A stretch of 64,000 nucleotides of DNA, taken from NCBI GenBank assembly GCA_934371135.1, contig CAKRNO010000002.1, forward strand, positions 72,623 to 136,622, in the 5' to 3' direction. Position 1 is the first letter of the stretch; each line of letters begins with the position of its first letter. This document shows positions 25,617-33,843 of the stretch, piece by piece. The position numbers and the translations under genes are program-made. Below the pieces are notes generated by a model. It was not told the origin of the DNA. It made no database searches and worked only from the letters and a program-made list of their open reading frames with translations. Source of the DNA: an uncultured Eubacteriales bacterium (GTDB lineage: Bacteria; Bacillota; Clostridia; Oscillospirales; CAG-272).

Positions 25617-25802
25617 TTACCAGCTTGCCTTTCTGACGCCCGGGATCTCGCCCTTGTATGCGAGCTCACGGAAGCAGATACGGCAAATTCCGAATTTCCG
25701 GAGGTAAGCATGCGGTCTTCCGCAGATCTTGCAACGGTTGTATTCACGCGTCGAGAACTTCTGCTTCTTCTGCTGCTTCAGAATCATAGATTTCTTTGCC
25801 AT
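25617..25802 (-). CDS. rpsN: 30S ribosomal protein S14, zinc-binding type Z
   Basis: 61 residues, the short C+ paralogue. Zinc ligands are CKICGRPH and GICRICFRELA. The basic N terminus KKSMILKQQKKQKFS precedes it. Lies 18 bases after rplE. Confidence 0.98.
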   Translation of the reverse strand: MAKKSMILKQQKKQKFSTREYNRCKICGRPHAYLRKFGICRICFRELAYKGEIPGVRKASW

Positions 25803-25820
25803 GTTCGTCTCCTCCTTCTA

Positions 25821-26360
25821 TTACTTCGCGAACGGAGCGCCCATCTTTTCGAGGAGCGACTTCGCTTCTGCGTCGGTCGTCGCGGTGGTCACGAACACGA
25901 TGTCCATGCCGCGGATCTTCTCGACCTTATCGTACTCGATTTCAGGGAAGATCAGCTGCTCTTTGAGGCCGAGCGCGTAGTTGCCGCGACCGTCGAATGC
26001 GTTCGGGTTGATACCCTTGAAGTCACGCACACGGGGGAGGGCGAATGTAAAGAGCTTATCGATGAACTCATACATACGCTCGCCGCGCAGAGTGACCTTC
26101 ACGCCGATCTTCATGCCCTGACGGAGCTTGAAGTTCGCGACGGACTTGCGTGCGTAGGTGGGGATGGCGCGCTGACCTGCGATCAGCGTGATCTCCTCGA
26201 TGACGTTGTCGATGACCTTGCTGTTCTCCTTGGCATCGCCGCAGCCGACGTTGATGACGATCTTGTCGAGGCGCGGGATCTGCATGGGAGTCTTGTAAGC
26301 AAATTCCTTCATCAGAGCAGGGGCAACTTCATTTTTATACAGTTCAGACATTCTAGACAT
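25821..26360 (-). CDS. rplE: 50S ribosomal protein L5
   Basis: 179 residues; the start MSRMSELYKNEVAPALMKEF at 26360 has GGAGGAGGG upstream. The 5S rRNA-binding signature RLDKIVINVGCGDAKEN and the late DIVFVTTATTDAEAKSLLE are intact. It contacts the P-site tRNA elbow. Confidence 0.98.
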   Translation of the reverse strand: MSRMSELYKNEVAPALMKEFAYKTPMQIPRLDKIVINVGCGDAKENSKVIDNVIEEITLIAGQRAIPTYARKSVANFKLRQGMKIGVKVTLRGERMYEFIDKLFTFALPRVRDFKGINPNAFDGRGNYALGLKEQLIFPEIEYDKVEKIRGMDIVFVTTATTDAEAKSLLEKMGAPFAK

Positions 26361-26377
26361 GATGTTTTCCCTCCTCC

Positions 26378-26737
26378 TTAAATCTTCTGACCGCACTTGA
26401 CGCACAGACGCGTCTTGACGGTCTCACCGTTTTTGCCCGTTTCGGTGCCTGCCTTCGTGCGGACACCGCACTTGCAGTTCGGGCAGTAGAGCTGCACCTT
26501 GGATGCGTAGATCGCACCGGCAGCCTCAATAATCTGGCTGGCATCGCCCTGCTTGCGCGCCTTCATGTGTTTTTTCACCATGTGGACGCCTTCGACCATG
26601 ACCTTGCCCTCCTCGGGGGAGACGCTGGTCACCTTACCGGTCTTGGGGACGAGATTGCCCTTATCGTCGCGGGTCTTCTTATCTGCGCCGGAAAGTACCA
26701 CAACGGTGTCGCCGGTCTTGATATGCATTTTCTTCAT
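26378..26737 (-). CDS. rplX: 50S ribosomal protein L24
   Basis: 119 residues from the ATG at 26737 (MKKMHIKTGDTVVVLSGADK), chosen because GGAGG lies 8 bases before it. An N-terminal KOW domain is followed by a C-terminal extension with a four-cysteine zinc ribbon (CPNCKCG and CVKCGQK), which is typical of many Clostridia. Confidence 0.97.
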   Translation of the reverse strand: MKKMHIKTGDTVVVLSGADKKTRDDKGNLVPKTGKVTSVSPEEGKVMVEGVHMVKKHMKARKQGDASQIIEAAGAIYASKVQLYCPNCKCGVRTKAGTETGKNGETVKTRLCVKCGQKI

Positions 26738-26751
26738 TTCGACAACCTCCA

Positions 26752-27120
26752 TTAAAGTACTTCGGGAGCAAGGGACAGGATCTTCGTGAAGTCCTTGTCT
26801 CTGAGCTCACGGGCGACAGGCCCAAAGATACGCGTGCCACGCGGGGTCTTGTCTTCCTTGATGATGACAGCGGCATTTTCATCGAACTTGATATAGGAGC
26901 CGTCCTGACGACGCGTCTCACGAACCGTTCTTACGATCACCGCTTTCACAACTTCGCCTTTTTTCACCATGCCGCCCGGGGTCACGCGCTTGACGCACGC
27001 TACCACGACGTCGCCGATGGCGGCGTACCGACGGCCGGAGCCGCCCAGTACGCGAATGCACATCAGCTGCTTCGCACCGGTGTTATCAGCGACATTGAGA
27101 AGTGTTTGTTGCTGAATCAC
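26752..27120 (-). CDS. rplN: 50S ribosomal protein L14
   Basis: 122 residues: MIQQQTLLNVADNTGAKQLM at the start, the signature GGSGRRYAAIGDVVVACVK, and GTRIFGPVARELR. L14 lies at the subunit interface. Starts 63 bases after rpsQ. Confidence 0.98.
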   Translation of the reverse strand: MIQQQTLLNVADNTGAKQLMCIRVLGGSGRRYAAIGDVVVACVKRVTPGGMVKKGEVVKAVIVRTVRETRRQDGSYIKFDENAAVIIKEDKTPRGTRIFGPVARELRDKDFTKILSLAPEVL

Positions 27121-27183
27121 TTTACTTTCCTCCTGATTTCGGTAAGCGTTTTGACCTACCTACTTGATGTGTGTGGATTCGGA

Positions 27184-27444
27184 TTATTTCGCCTTTTCGA
27201 TGATCTCGGTGAGGCGCCATCTCTTGGTTTTGGAGAGAGGTCTCGTCTCCATCACGGCGACGGTATCGCCGACGGAGCACTGGTTGTTCTCATCGTGCGC
27301 GTGAAGTTTCACGGTACGCTTCATGATCTTACCGTACTTGGGATGCGTCACGGAGTCGATGATGGCGACGACGATGGTCTTATCCATTTTCGTGCTGACC
27401 ACTTTGCCGACTCTGACTTTTCTCAGATTTCTGGTTTCCGACAT
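27184..27444 (-). CDS. rpsQ: 30S ribosomal protein S17
   Basis: 86 residues, an OB fold: RKVRVGKVVSTKMDKTIVVA and ETRPLSKTKRWRLTEI. Early 16S rRNA-binding protein. Starts 15 bases after rpmC. Confidence 0.98.
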   Translation of the reverse strand: MSETRNLRKVRVGKVVSTKMDKTIVVAIIDSVTHPKYGKIMKRTVKLHAHDENNQCSVGDTVAVMETRPLSKTKRWRLTEIIEKAK

Positions 27445-27459
27445 GATCTTTTACCTCCT

Positions 27460-27648
27460 TCAAGCGTTCTTCTCGTTGATGATGGTCATCACACGAGCGA
27501 TGTCGTGCTTCACCTCGGTAATCTTGTGCGGATTATCAAGCTGATGCACAGCCAGTTGGAAGCGGAGGTTGAACAGTTCGCGCTTCAAATCGTTGAGTTT
27601 GGTGTTGAGCTCTTCCGGGCTCAACGCTCTGAGTTCTTGTGCTTTCAC
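27460..27648 (-). CDS. rpmC: 50S ribosomal protein L29
   Basis: 62 residues, two helices: ELRALSPEELNTKLNDLKRE and FNLRFQLAVHQLDNPHKI. It lies at the tunnel exit next to L23. Starts 13 bases after rplP. Confidence 0.98.
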   Translation of the reverse strand: MKAQELRALSPEELNTKLNDLKRELFNLRFQLAVHQLDNPHKITEVKHDIARVMTIINEKNA

Positions 27649-27661
27649 CGTTTTCTCCTCC

Positions 27662-28075
27662 TTACAGTTCTTCTTTCTTCACAAACTTGCACTTGATCGG
27701 CAGCTTGTGGCTCGCGAGACGCATAGCCTCTTTTGCGATGTCCTCGGAAACGCCGTCCATCTCGAACAGCACACGGCCGGGCTTCACGACGGCTACCCAG
27801 TACTCGGGCGTACCTTTACCGGAACCCATTCGGGCTTCGGCAGGATGCTTCGTAACCGGCTTATCCGGGAAGATCTTGATCCAGACCTGACCGCCACGCT
27901 TGATGTAACGCGTCATAGCGATACGGGCAGCCTCGATCTGGTTGCTCTTGATCCAGGCGGGCTCCAGGGCAACGAGGCCGTAGGAACCGTTCGACACCGT
28001 GTTGCCACGGGTCGCGACGCCCTTCATTCTACCGCGCTGTACGCGACGGTATTTGACTCTTTTCGGCATTAACAT
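27662..28075 (-). CDS. rplP: 50S ribosomal protein L16
   Basis: 137 residues: MLMPKRVKYRRVQRGRMKG, the signature MGSGKGTPEYWVAVVKPG, and a Lys-rich end. L16 organises the A-site tRNA and peptidyl-transferase surroundings. Its ATG overlaps the rpsC stop by one base (TAATG). Confidence 0.98.
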   Translation of the reverse strand: MLMPKRVKYRRVQRGRMKGVATRGNTVSNGSYGLVALEPAWIKSNQIEAARIAMTRYIKRGGQVWIKIFPDKPVTKHPAEARMGSGKGTPEYWVAVVKPGRVLFEMDGVSEDIAKEAMRLASHKLPIKCKFVKKEEL

Positions 28076-28854
28076 TATCGGTTGCCCCCCTCAGTCTTGG
28101 CGTTGTTGCGGCGGGGATATCCGCCATCGCGACGCGGACCGCGATCGTTTCTGCGACCGCCGCCCTCACCGCCGCGGCGCTGCCGTCTCTCGGGACGGTC
28201 GAACTTTCTGTCAGCGTTCGCATTCACTGCGAGCACTTCACCGCGATAGATCCACACTTTGATACCGATCTTGCCGTAGGTCGTGTTGGCTTCATAGAAA
28301 CCGTACTCGATGTCGGCGCGGATGGTCTGCAGCGGAATCGTACCCTCATGGTAGTGCTCGGTGCGGGCGATCTCGGCACCGCCGAGACGGCCGCCGCAGG
28401 AGATCTTGATCCCCTTGGCGCCGAGGCGCATGGTTCTGCCGATCGCCTGCTTCATCGCACGGCGGAAGGAAGTTCTCTTTTCGAGCTGAGCCGCGATGCT
28501 CTCTGCCACGAGCTGGGCATTGAGGTCGGGGTTCTTGATCTCGATGACGTTGACAGCCACGGGCATACCGACCATCTTCTCGAGCTCAACCTTGAGCTTC
28601 TCGATCTCGGCACCGCCGCGACCGATAACGATACCCGGCTTTGCGCACTGGATGAACACTCTGACGCGGTTGGCATCGCGCTCGATCTCGATCTTCGGGA
28701 CGCCTGCTGCCTGGAGCTTGTTCTTCAGATACTTGCGGATGTTGTAGTCGGAAACCAGAGTGTCACCGAGCTTTTCGTCCTCGACATACCATCTGGAATT
28801 CCAGTTTTTGATCACGCCGACGCGCAGACCGTTCGGATTTACCTTCTGACCCAT
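28075..28854 (-). CDS. rpsC: 30S ribosomal protein S3
   Basis: 259 residues: MGQKVNPNGLRVGVIKNW, a type II KH domain (GIVIGRGGAEIEKLKVELEK), the conserved C-terminal S3 domain, and a final Arg/Gly-rich tail (RRQRRGGEGGGRRNDRG) of about 40 residues that is longer and more basic than usual. Part of the mRNA entry pore helicase site. Confidence 0.98.
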   Translation of the reverse strand: MGQKVNPNGLRVGVIKNWNSRWYVEDEKLGDTLVSDYNIRKYLKNKLQAAGVPKIEIERDANRVRVFIQCAKPGIVIGRGGAEIEKLKVELEKMVGMPVAVNVIEIKNPDLNAQLVAESIAAQLEKRTSFRRAMKQAIGRTMRLGAKGIKISCGGRLGGAEIARTEHYHEGTIPLQTIRADIEYGFYEANTTYGKIGIKVWIYRGEVLAVNANADRKFDRPERRQRRGGEGGGRRNDRGPRRDGGYPRRNNAKTEGGNR

Positions 28855-28855
28855 C

Positions 28856-29197
28856 TCAGTGAACCTCCTTTTCCTTAACTGCCAGCGTCACATGGCTGGA
28901 ACGTTTGTTGATACGGAACGCTCTGCCCTGCGCTCTCGGCATCACGCGCTTGAGCGTGGGGCCGGGGCAGACAAAGCACTCGGACACATAGAGGTTCGAG
29001 GCGTCCATACCGAAGTTGTTCTCCGCATTGGCGACGGCGCTCTTGAGGAGCTTCGTCAGTGCCTCGGCGGCGATACGGTTGGTATTCTTCAGAATTGCTG
29101 CCGCAGTCGCGGTGTCCTTACCGCGGATGAGGTCGAGAACAACCTGTACTTTGCGGGGAGAAATTCTGAGGTATTTAAGATGTGCTTTTGCTTCCAT
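28856..29197 (-). CDS. rplV: 50S ribosomal protein L22
   Basis: 113 residues: EAKAHLKYLRISPRKVQVVL and the C-terminal RAQGRAFRINKRSSHVTLAV, whose beta hairpin lines the exit tunnel and is a macrolide resistance site. One base before rpsC. Confidence 0.98.
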   Translation of the reverse strand: MEAKAHLKYLRISPRKVQVVLDLIRGKDTATAAAILKNTNRIAAEALTKLLKSAVANAENNFGMDASNLYVSECFVCPGPTLKRVMPRAQGRAFRINKRSSHVTLAVKEKEVH

Positions 29198-29208
29198 TGT
29201 TTCTCTCC

Positions 29209-29493
29209 TTATTTACCGTTGTTCGAGGTCTTGGAGCCCGCGTGGCCCTTGAAGGTGCGGGTAGGAGCGAACTCACCGAGCTTATGACCGACCATATCCT
29301 CGATGACATACACCGGGACGTGCTTTCTGCCGTCATACACCGAAATGGTGTGACCCACGAATTCCGGGAAGATGGTAGAGGCACGGGACCAGGTCTTGAC
29401 GATTTCTTTCTTTGCCTTGCCGTCGTTCATCGCGCAGATGCGGTTGAACAGCTTTTCTTCGACATAAGGCATTTTCTTTAAGCTTCTGCTCAT
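29209..29493 (-). CDS. rpsS: 30S ribosomal protein S19
   Basis: 94 residues: MSRSLKKMPYVEEKLFNRI, then IFPEFVGHTISVYDGRKHVP and KLGEFAPTRTFKGHAG. Head protein that interacts with S13 and the A-site tRNA. Starts 17 bases after rplB. Confidence 0.98.
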   Translation of the reverse strand: MSRSLKKMPYVEEKLFNRICAMNDGKAKKEIVKTWSRASTIFPEFVGHTISVYDGRKHVPVYVIEDMVGHKLGEFAPTRTFKGHAGSKTSNNGK

Positions 29494-29510
29494 GTTGTGT
29501 CTCCTTCCAA

Positions 29511-30341
29511 TTACTTACCGTTACGGCGCTTGACGATGAACTTGTTGGTTCTCGCCTTCTTGTTTCTCGTCTTATAGCCGAGAGCGGGCTTGCCCCACGG
29601 GGTCATAGGACCTGCGTGACCGACAGGGGACTTACCTTCACCACCACCGTGCGGGTGATCGCACGGGTTCATGACGGAACCGCGGACGGTAGGACGGACG
29701 CCGAGGTGACGGGTCTTACCGGCTTTGCCGAGCTTGACGGTGTCATGCTCGATGTTGCCGACCTGACCGATGGTCGCCTTGCAGTCGAGACGGACGATGC
29801 GAACCTCGCCGGAGGGCAGGCGGACCTGTGCGACGCCGTTCTCCTTCGCCATCAGCTGTGCCTGGGCACCGGCGGAGCGGACGAGCTGCGCACCCTTGCC
29901 GGGGTACAGTTCGATGTTGTGGATGATGGTACCGACGGGGATCGCGACGATCGGGAGCGTGTTGCCGGGCTTGATGTCGGCGGTCTCACCGGAGTACACC
30001 GTGGTGCCGGTCGTCAGACCTGCGGGAGCGATGATATAGCTCTTTTCGCCCGCTTCGTTCTGAAGCAGTGCGATGTACGCCGTGCGGTTCGGGTCGTACT
30101 CGACGCCGACCACCGTCGCCGGAGCGGCGCTCTGCCGCTTGAAGTCGATCAGACGGTACTTGATCTTGTTCCCGCCGCCGTGGTGACGGACGGTGATCTT
30201 ACCGTAGCTGTTACGGCCTGCGTTCTTCTTCTTGGTGGCAATCAGAGACTTTTCGGGGCTCTTTTTGGTCACCTCATCAAAAGAAGGAGCGGACATATTT
30301 CTACGCGACGGAGTCGTCGGTTTGTATTTCATAACTGCCAT
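29511..30341 (-). CDS. rplB: 50S ribosomal protein L2
   Basis: 276 residues: AVMKYKPTTPSRRNMSAPSF, the RNA-binding core, and the C-terminal MNPCDHPHGGGEGKSPVGHA, which contains the conserved His near the peptidyl-transferase centre. Starts 18 bases after rplW. Confidence 0.98.
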   Translation of the reverse strand: MAVMKYKPTTPSRRNMSAPSFDEVTKKSPEKSLIATKKKNAGRNSYGKITVRHHGGGNKIKYRLIDFKRQSAAPATVVGVEYDPNRTAYIALLQNEAGEKSYIIAPAGLTTGTTVYSGETADIKPGNTLPIVAIPVGTIIHNIELYPGKGAQLVRSAGAQAQLMAKENGVAQVRLPSGEVRIVRLDCKATIGQVGNIEHDTVKLGKAGKTRHLGVRPTVRGSVMNPCDHPHGGGEGKSPVGHAGPMTPWGKPALGYKTRNKKARTNKFIVKRRNGK

Positions 30342-30359
30342 TTGTTCATTCCTCCTTTA

Positions 30360-30656
30360 TCAGTTCAGGCTGTCGAAGAAGGCGATGGTCTTGGAATCCT
30401 CGGTGAGGGTCACGATCGCTTTCTTCCATTCGCCGGTGAAGCCGGCGTGATAGCCGACTCTTTTCGGCTTTTTCTTCATAATGAGCGTGTTCACCTTCGC
30501 AACCTTGACACCGGCGAACATCTCCTCGATCGCCTTGGCGATCTCGGGCTTGGTCGCACTCTTCATGACTTCAAACGAATAGCACTTGGAGCCGACGGAG
30601 TCCATGCTCTTCTCGGTGATCAGAGGTCTGACGATAATGTCTGCTGCGTTTTTCAT
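30360..30656 (-). CDS. rplW: 50S ribosomal protein L23
   Basis: 98 residues: DIIVRPLITEKSMDSVGSK, FEVMKSATKPEIAKAIEEMF and KKPKRVGYHAGFTGEWKKA. Docking site at the tunnel exit for trigger factor and SRP. Its start overlaps the rplD stop by one base. Confidence 0.98.
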   Translation of the reverse strand: MKNAADIIVRPLITEKSMDSVGSKCYSFEVMKSATKPEIAKAIEEMFAGVKVAKVNTLIMKKKPKRVGYHAGFTGEWKKAIVTLTEDSKTIAFFDSLN

Positions 30657-31279
30657 TATGCATATACCTCCTCAATCTTCTCGATGGCGGCTTTCGCAAC
30701 GATGAAGGTGTCGCAATTGAGGATGTCGTACACGTTGATCTCGTTGTAAAGCGCGGTCTTGACGCCGGCGATGTTGGCGCAGCTCTTGATGACCTTCTCA
30801 TCCACCTCAGGCAGGATGATCAGCGTCTTCTTGGCGGCACCCACAGCGGTGAGCATCGCGACCATGTTCTTGGTCTTGTATTCTTCGGTAGCGATCTTGT
30901 CGATGACGACCATCTCGCCGCCGGCGACCTTGGAGGAGAGTGCGCTGAACAGCGCGGTTCTCTTCACTTTCTTATTGAGGGACACGCGATAGGAGCGCGG
31001 CTTCGGGCCGAGCGCTACGCCGCCGTGTACCCACTGGGGCGAACGGGTGCTGCCCTGTCTTGCGCGGCCGGTCCCCTTCTGCTTCCACGGCTTTTTGCCG
31101 CCGCCGGAAACCTCGGTTCTGGTCAGTGTGGACTGGGTACCCTGTCTCTGGTTGAGCAGATATGCTCTTACTGCGGTATGGAGGACGGCTTCGTTGATTT
31201 CCGCGCCGAACACGGTATCGGAGAGGGTGATCTCGCCGACCGCCTTGCCTGCCATATCTACAACTTTCATATTAGGCAT
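30656..31279 (-). CDS. rplD: 50S ribosomal protein L4
   Basis: 207 residues: VVDMAGKAVGEITLSDTVFG, the tunnel loop GGGKKPWKQKGTGRARQGS, and GGVALGPKPRSYRVSLNKK. L4 lines the exit tunnel and in E. coli represses the S10 operon through its leader; whether it does so here is not known. Starts 18 bases after rplC. Confidence 0.98.
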   Translation of the reverse strand: MPNMKVVDMAGKAVGEITLSDTVFGAEINEAVLHTAVRAYLLNQRQGTQSTLTRTEVSGGGKKPWKQKGTGRARQGSTRSPQWVHGGVALGPKPRSYRVSLNKKVKRTALFSALSSKVAGGEMVVIDKIATEEYKTKNMVAMLTAVGAAKKTLIILPEVDEKVIKSCANIAGVKTALYNEINVYDILNCDTFIVAKAAIEKIEEVYA

Positions 31280-31297
31280 TCGTGTTTCCTCCTTCCG

Positions 31298-31930
31298 TTA
31301 TGCTTTCACCGAATCGCGGATGAAGACGATACCGCCGCGTGCACCGGGGATAGCGCCCTTGACTGCGATCAGGTTCTTTTCAGAATCGATTTTGACGACC
31401 GCGAGGTTCAGGATCGTGACCTGCTCGTTGCCGTACTGACCCGCCATCTTCTTGTTTTTGAACACGCGGGACGGGGTGGAGTTTGCACCCATGGAGCCGA
31501 CCTGACGGTGAATAGGACCGGTACCGTGCGTCATACGCAGGATGTGGTGGCCCCATCTCTTGACCGCACCGGTGTAGCCGCGGCCCTTCGTGATCCCCGT
31601 GATGTCGACCTTTTCGCCAACGGCGAAGGTATCGGCAGAGATCACATCACCGACGTTCAGTGCGCTGCAATCGTCGAGACGAAATTCTTTCAGATACTTC
31701 TTGGCGCCGAGCCCAGCCGTTTTGAGGTGCCCGAGTTCGGACTTCGTGAGGTGCTTGTCTTTGCAGTCGCTGAATGCGAGCTGGACTGCTTCGTAGCCGT
31801 CGTTCTCGACGGTCTTCTTCTGTGCTACCACGCAGGGACCTGCTTCAATCAGGGTTACGGGCACCACGTTGCCGTTCTCATCAAAAACCTGGGTCATACC
31901 AAGCTTTTTGCCGATTACGCCATGTTTCAT
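31298..31930 (-). CDS. rplC: 50S ribosomal protein L3
   Basis: 210 residues from the ATG at 31930 (MKHGVIGKKLGMTQVFDENG); the TTG four codons upstream is part of the GGAGG ribosome-binding site and was rejected. The signature KGRGYTGAVKRWG and the PTC-directed MTHGTGPIHRQVGSMGANS are intact. It is preceded by a 141-base spacer with four hairpins. Confidence 0.97.
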   Translation of the reverse strand: MKHGVIGKKLGMTQVFDENGNVVPVTLIEAGPCVVAQKKTVENDGYEAVQLAFSDCKDKHLTKSELGHLKTAGLGAKKYLKEFRLDDCSALNVGDVISADTFAVGEKVDITGITKGRGYTGAVKRWGHHILRMTHGTGPIHRQVGSMGANSTPSRVFKNKKMAGQYGNEQVTILNLAVVKIDSEKNLIAVKGAIPGARGGIVFIRDSVKA

Positions 31931-31953
31931 TTTTTCCTCCAATGCAGTTATTG

Positions 31954-32051
31954 GTTGCGCCGTTTGAATTGCGGACGAGCCGTCAGCGCAACTTGACCAC
32001 GAGGTTCGTGGTTCACACGCGGATTGCGTGTGAGGGGCGGCACGCGCCGCC
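31954..32051 (-). promoter_or_regulatory. Four consecutive hairpins between rpsJ and rplC
   Basis: In minus-strand order: GGCGGC/GCCGCC (32036-32051, 4-base loop), CACACGC/GCGTGTG (32014-32032), CCACGA/TCGTGG (31997-32011, 3-base loop) and a longer-range GTTGCGC/GCGCAAC (31954-31992). None has a T tract. All stems are perfect, in a 141-base spacer where a short gap is normal; a protein-binding or processing leader for rplC is plausible. Confidence 0.6.
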
Positions 32052-32071
32052 GGGGTTTACGGGTTGCTTGC

Positions 32072-32386
32072 TTACGCCTTGATGATTTCCATGCCCACAC
32101 CGGACGGCAGCTCAATGTTCATGAGAGCCTTGACCGCGTCAGCCTGGGGATTGAGAATGTCAATGAGGCGCTTGTGGATGCGGCGCTCGAACTGTTCACG
32201 GGAATCCTTGTACTTGTGAACGGCACGGAGAATGGTGTACTTCTCGGTGTCGGTCGGCAGCGGGATCGGACCCGAAACGGCGCAGCCGCTTCTCTTGGCT
32301 ACTTCCACGATCTTCGCGGCAGCCGCGTCGATGAGTGCATGATCGTAGCTCTTGAGCTTGACTCTGATTTTCTCGTTCTTTGCCAT
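32072..32386 (-). CDS. rpsJ: 30S ribosomal protein S10
   Basis: 104 residues from the ATG at 32386 (MAKNEKIRVKLKSYDHALID), which has AAGGAGGA upstream; the open frame extends further but its extension is not S10-like. It includes SGPIPLPTDTEKYTILRAVH and a complete end. First gene of the operon; also a transcription antitermination partner of NusB in bacteria. Confidence 0.98.
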   Translation of the reverse strand: MAKNEKIRVKLKSYDHALIDAAAAKIVEVAKRSGCAVSGPIPLPTDTEKYTILRAVHKYKDSREQFERRIHKRLIDILNPQADAVKALMNIELPSGVGMEIIKA

Positions 32387-32594
32387 GTTTTCCTCCTTAA
32401 AGACTTCGGAGCGATTTATACACCGTACCGGGCGTTTCAAAATGACCCCAAAAGGAATCTCGGGTGGTTCCTCGCGACGAAACTCCCGAAAAACTAGCGG
32501 TGACGGCGCATTTCGCCCAATTTGAAATTGGACATACTCCACGAAAATTCCCCGCGAAAACCGCGGCAACCTTTCGCTTCATCGCACATCATGC
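32387..32594 (-). promoter_or_regulatory. Leader RNA of the ribosomal operon
   Basis: About 208 nt lie between the predicted transcription start and rpsJ. Visible stems include CCAATTT/AAATTGG (around 32517-32533) and CCGCGG/CGCGG (around 32552-32567). It probably serves autoregulation by a ribosomal protein, but I cannot match it to a named leader family. Confidence 0.5.
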
Positions 32595-32600
32595 CTGTGA

Positions 32601-32629
32601 ATTATATCAAATTTGCGTACAAATTGCAA
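32601..32629 (-). promoter_or_regulatory. Main promoter of the S10-spc-alpha operon
   Basis: On the minus strand TTGCAA, 17 bases, perfect TATAAT, within an AT-rich block of about 250 bases (32580-32830) that otherwise holds no gene. Confidence 0.82.
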
Positions 32630-32865
32630 GAAAAACCTTTCCGAACGCCCAAAATTCCGCGTAGAGAAATTCGGAGAAATTTCGTATTATTTTTTGTGCA
32701 CTTTGTACACAACCCTTGGAATACCCCTATTTTTACCCGTTTTTTCCGATTTATTCCTCCCCACGGCAAATTGTATACATTTTGTTAACAACTTTCCTTT
32801 ATACTATCTCGTAGTGATTCTCTCACCTTGAAAGGAGCGTCGCCGCACGGCGACCGACAGTACAC

Positions 32866-33840
32866 ATGAAGTTTTATACCCGGGCTTATGATAGACCCCT
32901 CCGCCGCTTTGTCGGCTGGGTGGTCTCCATGATCATCCTGCTCGTCGCCTCGGCGTTCTTTGCCTCCGCCGTTGCCGCGGCGGACGCCCCCCTGCGCTAT
33001 GTGCACGGCTGGGCTTTCCTTGTCTCCGTCGCGCTCTTTGCGCTCAACGCCGCTGTCCAGCTGCCCCTGGTCTTCTCCGACCGCGGGCTCGGAGACGCTT
33101 TTGAAGCCGCCTCGCCCCGCTTTGTCCCCCTTGCCGCGGCGGTTGCCGCCCTGCTCGGCGCGCTCCCGTTCTCCGTTGGCTGTGTCGTCCTTGCCCGCCG
33201 TGCGGCAAACGTACTCCGCACCGCGATCACCCCGGAGGTCATCCGCAGCTACCGCGGGATGCTCTTTACGGCGGTTCTCGCGGCGCTCCTTTTCCTCGCC
33301 GGTGCCGTCGGGCTGCTTCTCCACGCCTTTGTGCCGGAGCGTTTTCCCGCTGCCGGTATTATCCTGCATCTGCCGCTCCCGATCGGTTGCGCCGCGTTTT
33401 CCCTCTATCTGTACTTTGATAAAACCACCCCGCGCAACGCGACATTGAAACTGTGCGTTTCCCTCGCCTTCCTGCTCCTCGCGCTGCTCCTCCTGCTCCG
33501 CATCCGCATGATGGTGGGCTCGCCCCGCCCTCGCCTCACCGTCTGGCTGGCGCGCGCCGCCCTGCCCTACACGGTAGGCGTCGGGGTGACCCTGCTGTGC
33601 CTCTCCATCGCAAAACATCTGGTTTTCGTCTCCTATGTCATTCCGGCAGCCCTGCTGTTTCTTTCCTTTTATATACTTGTCACCATCATCCGCCCGACCG
33701 TCGGCGTCACGGAGACCGGTCCCCTGACCCCCGGCGCCCCCGATGCACAGGACGACTTTGGCGACCCCGGAGCCCCGACCGATGCACCAGACACCCCCGA
33801 ACACCGGGATCAGGACGGCGAAAACGCCGGAGAGGAGTAA
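32866..33840 (+). CDS. Unknown membrane protein upstream of polA
   Basis: 324 residues with about seven hydrophobic segments (for example FVGWVVSMIILLVASAFFA, LFTAVLAALLFLAGAVGLLL, and LCVSLAFLLLALLLLLRIR), then a hydrophilic, acidic, Pro/Asp-rich tail of about 50 residues that is probably disordered. I do not recognise the family. The tail ends three bases before polA, so the two are likely cotranscribed. A possible -10 box TATACT lies near 32803 but no convincing -35 was found. Confidence 0.75.
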   Translation: MKFYTRAYDRPLRRFVGWVVSMIILLVASAFFASAVAAADAPLRYVHGWAFLVSVALFALNAAVQLPLVFSDRGLGDAFEAASPRFVPLAAAVAALLGALPFSVGCVVLARRAANVLRTAITPEVIRSYRGMLFTAVLAALLFLAGAVGLLLHAFVPERFPAAGIILHLPLPIGCAAFSLYLYFDKTTPRNATLKLCVSLAFLLLALLLLLRIRMMVGSPRPRLTVWLARAALPYTVGVGVTLLCLSIAKHLVFVSYVIPAALLFLSFYILVTIIRPTVGVTETGPLTPGAPDAQDDFGDPGAPTDAPDTPEHRDQDGENAGEE

Positions 33841-33843
33841 GCC

